In this document: one piece after another, positions 59,787 through 64,000 of the stretch
Position numbering within the stretch: position 1 is the stretch's first letter
Layout: each line of letters opens with the position of its first letter
Assembly (NCBI GenBank): GCA_039889035.1
Contig: JBDQQY010000010.1
Span: forward strand, 1 to 64,000
Origin: Plantactinospora sp039889035
Lineage (GTDB): Bacteria; Actinomycetota; Actinomycetes; Mycobacteriales; Micromonosporaceae
Direction: 5' to 3'
Length of the DNA: 64,000 nt
The notes under the pieces: model-generated
The model's input: the letters and a program-made list of their open reading frames with translations, nothing else
Told to the model about the DNA's origin: nothing
Databases searched by the model: none
Position numbers and translations under genes: made by a program

Positions 59787-60152
59787 TCAGGGCAGCTCGG
59801 CCTGGCCACCGCTGCGTTCCGCCGAGGGCGGGAAGGAGCAGGTCGGCGGCCGTCCGCCTGCCGCTGCGGTAAGTGCGTCGACCCGCACCATGACCTGTAG
59901 GCACGGTGGGTGCGGGTCGACGTGCGCCCAGGTGCAGGCCGGATGCTCGTGTCCGACCACCCAGACCCAGAGACCCGCCGCGCCCTCGTGGACGGCGTTG
60001 CGGTGGATGCGGGACAGGACCATCTCCAGGTACGTCCCGGGCCGCGCCGTCGCGCAGTGCGACCACTCGTCGGGGGCGAGCCGGAGCAGGATGCCGACCG
60101 GCAGTTCCGGGATTTCGGCGGTGGGGCCGGCGGTAGGAGGCGGCTCGGTCAT
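59787..60152 (-). CDS. Hypothetical protein of the integrative-element remnant
   Basis: 121 residues. IPELPVGILLRLAPDEWSHCATARPGTYLEMVLSRIHRNAVHEGAAGLWVWVVGHEHPACTWAHVDPHPPCLQVMVRVDAL resembles small proteins seen in actinomycete integrative elements; no function known. Its start overlaps the stop of the upstream 35-residue frame (ATGA). Last gene of a three-gene overlapping set. Confidence 0.7.
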   Translation of the reverse strand: MTEPPPTAGPTAEIPELPVGILLRLAPDEWSHCATARPGTYLEMVLSRIHRNAVHEGAAGLWVWVVGHEHPACTWAHVDPHPPCLQVMVRVDALTAAAGGRPPTCSFPPSAERSGGQAELP

Positions 60153-60256
60153 CGCCACTCCCGGTACCGGCGCCAGCGGTGGCCGTCCCACCGGTAGTCC
60201 TGGACGTACACCGGCCAACGCCTGAGCCGCCACCAGCGCCGGAGCCAGCTCAGCAT
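60149..60256 (-). CDS. Tiny Trp/Arg-rich protein
   Basis: 35 residues: LSWLRRWWRLRRWPVYVQDYRWDGHRWRRYREWR. It overlaps the upstream gene's end by 7 bases and the downstream start by 4, which supports translation by coupling. The Trp/Arg composition is striking (8 Trp, 13 Arg by count of the frame) and suggests membrane or nucleic-acid interaction. Confidence 0.55.
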   Translation of the reverse strand: MLSWLRRWWRLRRWPVYVQDYRWDGHRWRRYREWR

Positions 60257-60522
60257 TGCTGCCCCACCCGGTACAGCCGTCGCTGCCCGTGGGTGAGCAG
60301 GGGCAGGCCGAGGAGGAACGTCGGGGCGTGCCAGGTGTGGGCGGGCTGTGCTGGGTCGGGACCGGCGTCGTGGTCGGGGGTGTCGCGCTGGCGGCGTGCC
60401 ATTTCGAGTACCCGCCGACGCGCGGCCTCCGCCTCGGCCGCGTCCTGCTCCCGCGCCGCCCGCTCGATCTCGGCCGTCACCTTGTCGCGGCGGAACGCCC
60501 GCCACCGTTGCCACAGCTTCAC
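60250..60522 (-). CDS. Hypothetical helical protein
   Basis: 90 residues. A long charged helix (KLWQRWRAFRRDKVTAEIERAAREQDAAEAEAARRRVLEMARRQRD), then a Pro/His-rich end (FLLGLPLLTHGQRRLYRV). A strong GAGGAGGT precedes GTG 60522. First gene of the leftward set, starting 318 bases from the divergent GntR regulator. Confidence 0.65.
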   Translation of the reverse strand: MKLWQRWRAFRRDKVTAEIERAAREQDAAEAEAARRRVLEMARRQRDTPDHDAGPDPAQPAHTWHAPTFLLGLPLLTHGQRRLYRVGQQC

Positions 60523-60744
60523 GCTGACCTCCTCGATTGGTGGGGGCGCGGCGGCCGGGCCCGACCCGGCACCGACCGCCGCACCCGGTCGAAGGGCGGC
60601 CGGGACCGGTGTAAGGGGAAGCCACCGGACCCGGCCGGTGCTGGGCGCGCTCGGGTGTCCGTCCTGTGTGGGGCACGCCCAGGACTCCGTCACCGATCCA
60701 CCTGGTTGCAGACCGGAGCTGACCAGTGACGGAGCCAGATGAAA

Positions 60745-60758
60745 GTTAGTGCACTAAC
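60745..60758. promoter_or_regulatory. Palindromic operator for the GntR regulator
   Basis: GTTAGTGCACTAAC is a perfect 14-bp palindrome within AAAGTTAGTGCACTAACCC. A second half-site, GCACTAACTTTT, lies 25 bases further right (60782-60793) in inverted orientation. Both are between the leftward small-gene operon and the rightward gntR gene, the expected place for autoregulation. The remaining bases 60523-60839 have no gene. Confidence 0.75.
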
Positions 60759-60839
60759 CCTGATCGACTCAAGAACTTGGCGCACTAACTTTTCTGTGGT
60801 CGACTGACAGGCGCAGACCGGAGAAAGGGGCGGTTCACC

Positions 60840-61589
60840 ATGCCCGAAAATCCCGCGTACCTGCGCATCGTTGCGGAGCTGCGCGATCAGATCAGAGCCG
60901 GCGACCTGGCGCCCGGCGATAAGCTCCCGACCGAGGCGCAACTTCGCCAGCGGTACGGCGTCTCCACGACCGTGGTGAAGTGGGCACTGTCCATCCTCAA
61001 GGGCGAGGGACTCGTGGAGGGCCGGCGCGGCTCCGGCAACTACGTGCGGCAGAGCCGACGCATCACCCGCAACGCCACCGGTCGCGCACTGCGGTCTGAT
61101 GCCCGTACGACGTCGCCGTTCGCTCGGGACGCCTCGGTCGCCGGCCAGCAGCCGACCTGGGAGCACGACTCCCGGCACGACACCGCCGACGAGCGGATCG
61201 CCGCCAGACTTGAGATCGAGCCAGGGTCCGCAGTGATGCGGACGGACTACCGGTACCTGGCCGACGACTTACCGGTCCAGCTCGCCACCTCGTGGGAGCC
61301 GTCGTCCCTGACCTCCGGCACGCCGGTCGAGTGGCCAGAGGACGCCGCAGCGGTTGGCGTGGTGGCTCGCTTCGACGCGATCGGGATCCGCATCGACGAG
61401 TTCGCGGAGCGAGTCAGCGCACGGGCTGCCGACACGCAGGAGATCGAGCGCCTCGAGCTTCCGTCGCGAGGCTCGTACGTGCTGGTGGTCGAGCGGACCT
61501 ACTACGCGGCCGGCCAACCGGTGGAGACCGCCGACATCGTGTTCCCAGGCGACCGATACGAACTGCTCTATCGTATTCCAATCGACTGA
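60840..61589 (+). CDS. GntR family regulator (HutC/UTRA type)
   Basis: 249 residues. Winged HTH (PAYLRIVAELRDQIRAGDLAPGDKLPTEAQLRQRYGVSTTVVKWALSILKGEGLVEGRRGSGNYV, 5-69) plus a UTRA effector domain (~85-245; MRTDYRYLADDLPVQLATSWEPSSL). KorSA of pSAM2 and related regulators of actinomycete integrative elements belong to this type. GAGAAAGGGGCGG precedes ATG 60840. Confidence 0.9.
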   Translation: MPENPAYLRIVAELRDQIRAGDLAPGDKLPTEAQLRQRYGVSTTVVKWALSILKGEGLVEGRRGSGNYVRQSRRITRNATGRALRSDARTTSPFARDASVAGQQPTWEHDSRHDTADERIAARLEIEPGSAVMRTDYRYLADDLPVQLATSWEPSSLTSGTPVEWPEDAAAVGVVARFDAIGIRIDEFAERVSARAADTQEIERLELPSRGSYVLVVERTYYAAGQPVETADIVFPGDRYELLYRIPID

Positions 61590-61714
61590 CAGCCCGTGAT
61601 GTCCGGTGAGCAGGTCGCCGCAGCGAGATGTGTTCGGCGTTGTGGCGACTGTCGCGGGGCCTTACCAAGAATGCCGGCCAATTTTAAAGGTGACCGGCGA
61701 TCTCGGGTCGCGGG

Positions 61715-62248
61715 TCAAGCGTTCGTCAGGCTGATGATGATGCCCTCGTCGGCGCAAGCCGTCTGTAGTCCGGCGACATGGGTGCCCATTGGTCCGATGA
61801 AGGCGAGAGCGCCCATCTCTTGGCCGTCCGGCATCTGGCTGATCTGCCACGCCAGGTCTACGAGTGCGGTGCCATGCTCGCGGATCTTCTCTTTGTCGGA
61901 GTCCTCGAACAGGCTACGAAGTTCTCGGTACTCGTCCTCGGTCAGCTTGTCACTGTTTTCCGACTTCGGCTCGCCAGTGATCGTGCCTCCATCGCGGATG
62001 GCCTTGCAAGCGGCGATGCCAGTGTCCTCACGGATGAACTGGGTGTAGACGACGTAACCAACACCGAATATGACAATCAAGGCGACGAGCGTGGCGATCC
62101 CAGCAGCGAGGATCGGGCTTCGCCTGGGGCGGGGGTGGGCGGCCGGGGCGCCTAAGTCGGTCGCATAAAGCGGCGGCTCAGCCGGCTGCTGCTGTGGCGG
62201 CGGCTGCGCCTGGTATGGGTCGGGGGTGATCGGTGATTGATAGCTCAT
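61715..62248 (-). CDS. Single-pass membrane protein with extracytoplasmic domain
   Basis: 177 residues. A Pro/Gln-rich cytoplasmic tail (1-45), one helix (SPILAAGIATLVALIVIFGVGYVVY, ~45-70), then a helical outside domain with two cysteines (IAACKAI and QTACADE), KLTEDEYRELRSLFEDSDKEKIREHG. No family recognised. GAGGAG precedes ATG 62248. It is more A/T-rich than the chromosome, compatible with the integrative element. Confidence 0.75.
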   Translation of the reverse strand: MSYQSPITPDPYQAQPPPQQQPAEPPLYATDLGAPAAHPRPRRSPILAAGIATLVALIVIFGVGYVVYTQFIREDTGIAACKAIRDGGTITGEPKSENSDKLTEDEYRELRSLFEDSDKEKIREHGTALVDLAWQISQMPDGQEMGALAFIGPMGTHVAGLQTACADEGIIISLTNA

Positions 62249-62798
62249 CTGCACTCCTCGGGTTGGCTCGGCCATCGTGGGTGACGGTGTTCGAGTGCGC
62301 GTGGCGGTTGTCGGGCAGGCGACAGCATTGGTGACCGGTCGGCGCCGGCTGATGGGCGGATGTTGGACGGAGATGTGCGTTCGGCGTCCAGCCGTGTCTG
62401 CCTCGTTCCACAGCCAGGCCTCTCCGGCCTGGCCGAACAGTCAGCGGAAGACCCAGGCTGATGTCCGGTTACCGTGAGTGGCAGTCGGTGAGTCGTCGCT
62501 AAGCAAGGCGTCAACACGCAGACGCTTTAATGTGTGCCGGCGCCGGCCAAGTGGCGGAGCAGTCGTGGAATTGATCTGCATCCTTGCCAATCGATCTTGG
62601 GAAGGAGTTGGAAGAAGTCGAAGCCCAGACTTCGATCCGCGTGCCTTAACCGTTACTGGATCGTCAGCGGGGCGAAGTCGCATCTGGAAGGCGACGACGA
62701 ACTGCCACGCCGGACAGCGACCCACAACCGACCTCGACGGGGCCGGGCAGAGGTCTCCACGGCGGCGGACTGGGGCTGTAGGGGAGACCACAAGACGT
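62249..62798. other. Gene-free stretch before tRNA-Ser(GGA)
   Basis: 550 bases. Frames crossing it have no ribosome sites and extend into the tRNA gene. I found no copy of the tRNA-Ser(GGA) 3' end in it, so no near att partner is seen here; the only other copy is at 41532. Confidence 0.4.
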
Positions 62799-62831
62799 AC
62801 GCCCGGCAGAGCCGTACGGTCTGCCGGGCGT
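62799..62831 (-). terminator. Terminator of tRNA-Ser(GGA)
   Basis: ACGCCCGGCAGA and TCTGCCGGGCGT form a perfect 12-bp stem with a 9-base loop, 19 bases past the 3' end of the minus-strand tRNA; TTTCT follows on the plus strand, so it may work in both directions. Confidence 0.8.
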
Positions 62832-62849
62832 TTCTGCTGCTCAGGTGAG

Positions 62850-62934
62850 CGGAGGATACGAGATTCGAACTCGTGAGGGTGTGAACCCAACACGCTTTCC
62901 AAGCGTGCGCCCTAGGCCTCTAGGCGAATCCTCC
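62850..62934 (-). tRNA. tRNA-Ser (anticodon GGA)
   Basis: Complete class II tRNA on the minus strand: acceptor GGAGGAT/ATCCTCC, anticodon stem CACGC/GCGTG with loop TTGGAAA (anticodon GGA), variable arm with GGGTTCACACCC, T-arm ACGAG-TTCGAAT-CTCGT and discriminator G. CCA is not encoded, unlike the tRNA-Ser(CGA) gene. It reads UCC/UCU. A 3' fragment of it occurs at 41532. Confidence 0.96.
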
Positions 62935-63017
62935 GTCCGACAGGATACAGGCTCCCCGCCGTACGCCCACCCCGCCGGTCCCCCCGAAGCTCCGCCGCCC
63001 GGCCGGGTACACTTGGC

Positions 63018-63106
63018 GGCACCCCCCGTGTGGCGTCACCTCGTGAACCTCCCCAGGGCCGGAAGGCAGCAAGGATAAGCGAGCTCTGGCGGGTGCACGG
63101 GGGGCC
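63018..63106 (+). ncRNA. ffs: Signal recognition particle RNA, small bacterial type
   Basis: Domain IV is recognised by GGGCCGGAAGGCAGCAAGGATAAG, with the GGAA tetraloop and the asymmetric AGCA loop that bind Ffh, and by GTGAACCTCCCC on the 5' side. The ends pair (CACCCCCCGTG with CACGGGGGG). It lies in its frequent actinobacterial place upstream of dnaX. Exact ends are estimated from the terminal helix. Confidence 0.93.
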
Positions 63107-63348
63107 TTGTCTTCCCCCGGAACGTCTCCGAGCAGGCCCTGACCAGGCCCGAGGACGCCAGCCCGACCCCACCCGGCCCGGCCGTACCCGGCCGACACGC
63201 CGTCCGTCGTCCATGATCGACCCGGGTCCACCACCCACCACCCGGACCCGCATGATCGACGTGGAAATCGTCGGGCGCGCGTGACAACCTGGCACTCGGC
63301 AGCGCGGCGCCGGGTGGAGAATGGCCCGGTCGAGAGGAGGCGGGACGA

Positions 63349-64000
63349 GTGGCACTGGCGCTCTACCGCAAGTACCGGCCCCGCACGTTCGCCGAGGTGA
63401 TCGGCCAGGAGCACGTCACAGAACCGCTGTCCCAGGCGTTGCGTACCGGTCGGTTGAACCACGCCTACCTCTTCTCCGGCCCGCGTGGCTGTGGCAAGAC
63501 CTCCAGCGCCCGGATCCTGGCCCGCTCGCTCAACTGCGAGCAGGGGCCGACCCCGGAGCCCTGCGGGGTCTGCGACTCCTGCAAGAGCCTGGCGACCGAC
63601 GGGGCCGGCTCGATCGACGTGATCGAGATCGACGCGGCCAGCCACGGTGGCGTGGACGACGCCCGCGAACTGCGCGAACGCGCCTTTTTCGCCCCGGCCA
63701 GCAGCCGGTTCAAGATCTATGTGATCGACGAGGCGCACATGGTCTCGACCCAGGGCTTCAACGCCCTGCTCAAGCTGGTCGAGGAGCCGCCGGAGTACGT
63801 CAAGTTCATCTTCGCCACCACCGAGCCGGAGAAGGTCCTCGGCACGATCAAGTCGCGGACGCACCACTATCCGTTCCGGCTGATCCCGCCGGGGGTGCTC
63901 CGCCCCTACCTGGAGCAGCTCGCCTCGGCCGAAGGCGTCAAGATCGAGCCGGCGGTCTTCCCGCTCGTGGTCCGGGCCGGCGGCGGCAGCGCCCGGGACT
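63349..64000 (+). CDS. dnaX: DNA polymerase III subunit gamma/tau (5' part, cut by window end)
   Basis: Clamp-loader ATPase; the first 217 codons are present and the frame runs off the window. GTG 63349 has GAGGAGG 8 bases upstream. Motifs: ALYRKYRPRTFAEVIGQEHV (start), Walker A GPRGCGKTSSARILARSLNC, zinc finger CEQGPTPEPCGVCDSC, Walker B YVIDEAHMVS, and the sensor-1 segment FATTEPEKV. These are complete and canonical, so it is a functional core gene. Confidence 0.97.
   Translation, partial: MALALYRKYRPRTFAEVIGQEHVTEPLSQALRTGRLNHAYLFSGPRGCGKTSSARILARSLNCEQGPTPEPCGVCDSCKSLATDGAGSIDVIEIDAASHGGVDDARELRERAFFAPASSRFKIYVIDEAHMVSTQGFNALLKLVEEPPEYVKFIFATTEPEKVLGTIKSRTHHYPFRLIPPGVLRPYLEQLASAEGVKIEPAVFPLVVRAGGGSARD

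Noticed and set aside
62441..62902. 153-residue minus-strand frame extending into tRNA-Ser(GGA)
   Set aside because: It starts within the tRNA gene, includes its terminator and has no ribosome site.

Overview
The window is high-GC actinobacterial DNA: strong G/C preference at third codon positions, many GTG starts, and core genes in an arrangement typical of Micromonosporaceae (Micromonospora and relatives). The family assignment is an inference from gene content: a tRNA-adenosine-deaminase-associated protein next to tadA, a MurD of the unusual MurD2-like type, a CtpE-type P-ATPase, and the order tRNA-Ser, ffs, dnaX. No rRNA, CRISPR array, complete prophage or recognisable biosynthetic cluster is present.

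Bases 1-33,900 are mostly chromosomal housekeeping and envelope functions. They include a secreted trypsin-like protease, a VanW-type wall-associated membrane protein, a giant secreted nuclease/5'-nucleotidase fusion, MurD, a TetR regulator with a palindromic operator in front of a heterodimeric ABC exporter, an Uma2-type nuclease with a probable frameshifted start, a DUF885 peptidase, an EamA transporter, a PHP phosphoesterase, an M48 protease, mtnA, tyrA, an M23 lipoprotein and tadA with its partner. A two-component system then diverges from a four-gene operon (lipoprotein, adaptor, ABC ATPase, MacB-like permease), followed by deoD.

Bases 33,934-42,000 form an integration hot spot. An intact tRNA-Ser(CGA) is followed by two further copies of its 3' half (37.53 and 41.84 kb), plus a 3' fragment of a different tRNA, tRNA-Ser(GGA), at 41.53 kb. 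The segments between them are visibly poorer in G/C. They carry IS5-, IS701- and ISAs1-type remnants, an orphan secreted protein, an SRPBCC gene inside an inverted-repeat unit, and a two-gene membrane cassette with a DUF4231/SLATT protein that may be a defence effector. A 12-bp-spaced GTCTC motif recurs near the att-like fragments, as integrase arm sites would. No integrase gene is left, so these are decayed tandem elements.

Bases 42,000-58,800 are accessory chromosome: secreted proteins, a GH18 chitinase, a DUF6082-like gene cut by an in-frame amber codon, a flavin reductase, a GNAT enzyme and a histidine kinase that both contain coding tandem repeats, a CtpE-like P-type ATPase, and two DHFR-like reductases around a LysR regulator.

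Bases 58,800-62,250 resemble the remnant of an actinomycete integrative element: a MerR-like HTH protein, three overlapping small genes, a divergent GntR regulator with a perfect palindromic operator, and a membrane-anchored protein. It lies beside the intact tRNA-Ser(GGA). The window ends with the SRP RNA and the 5' part of dnaX.
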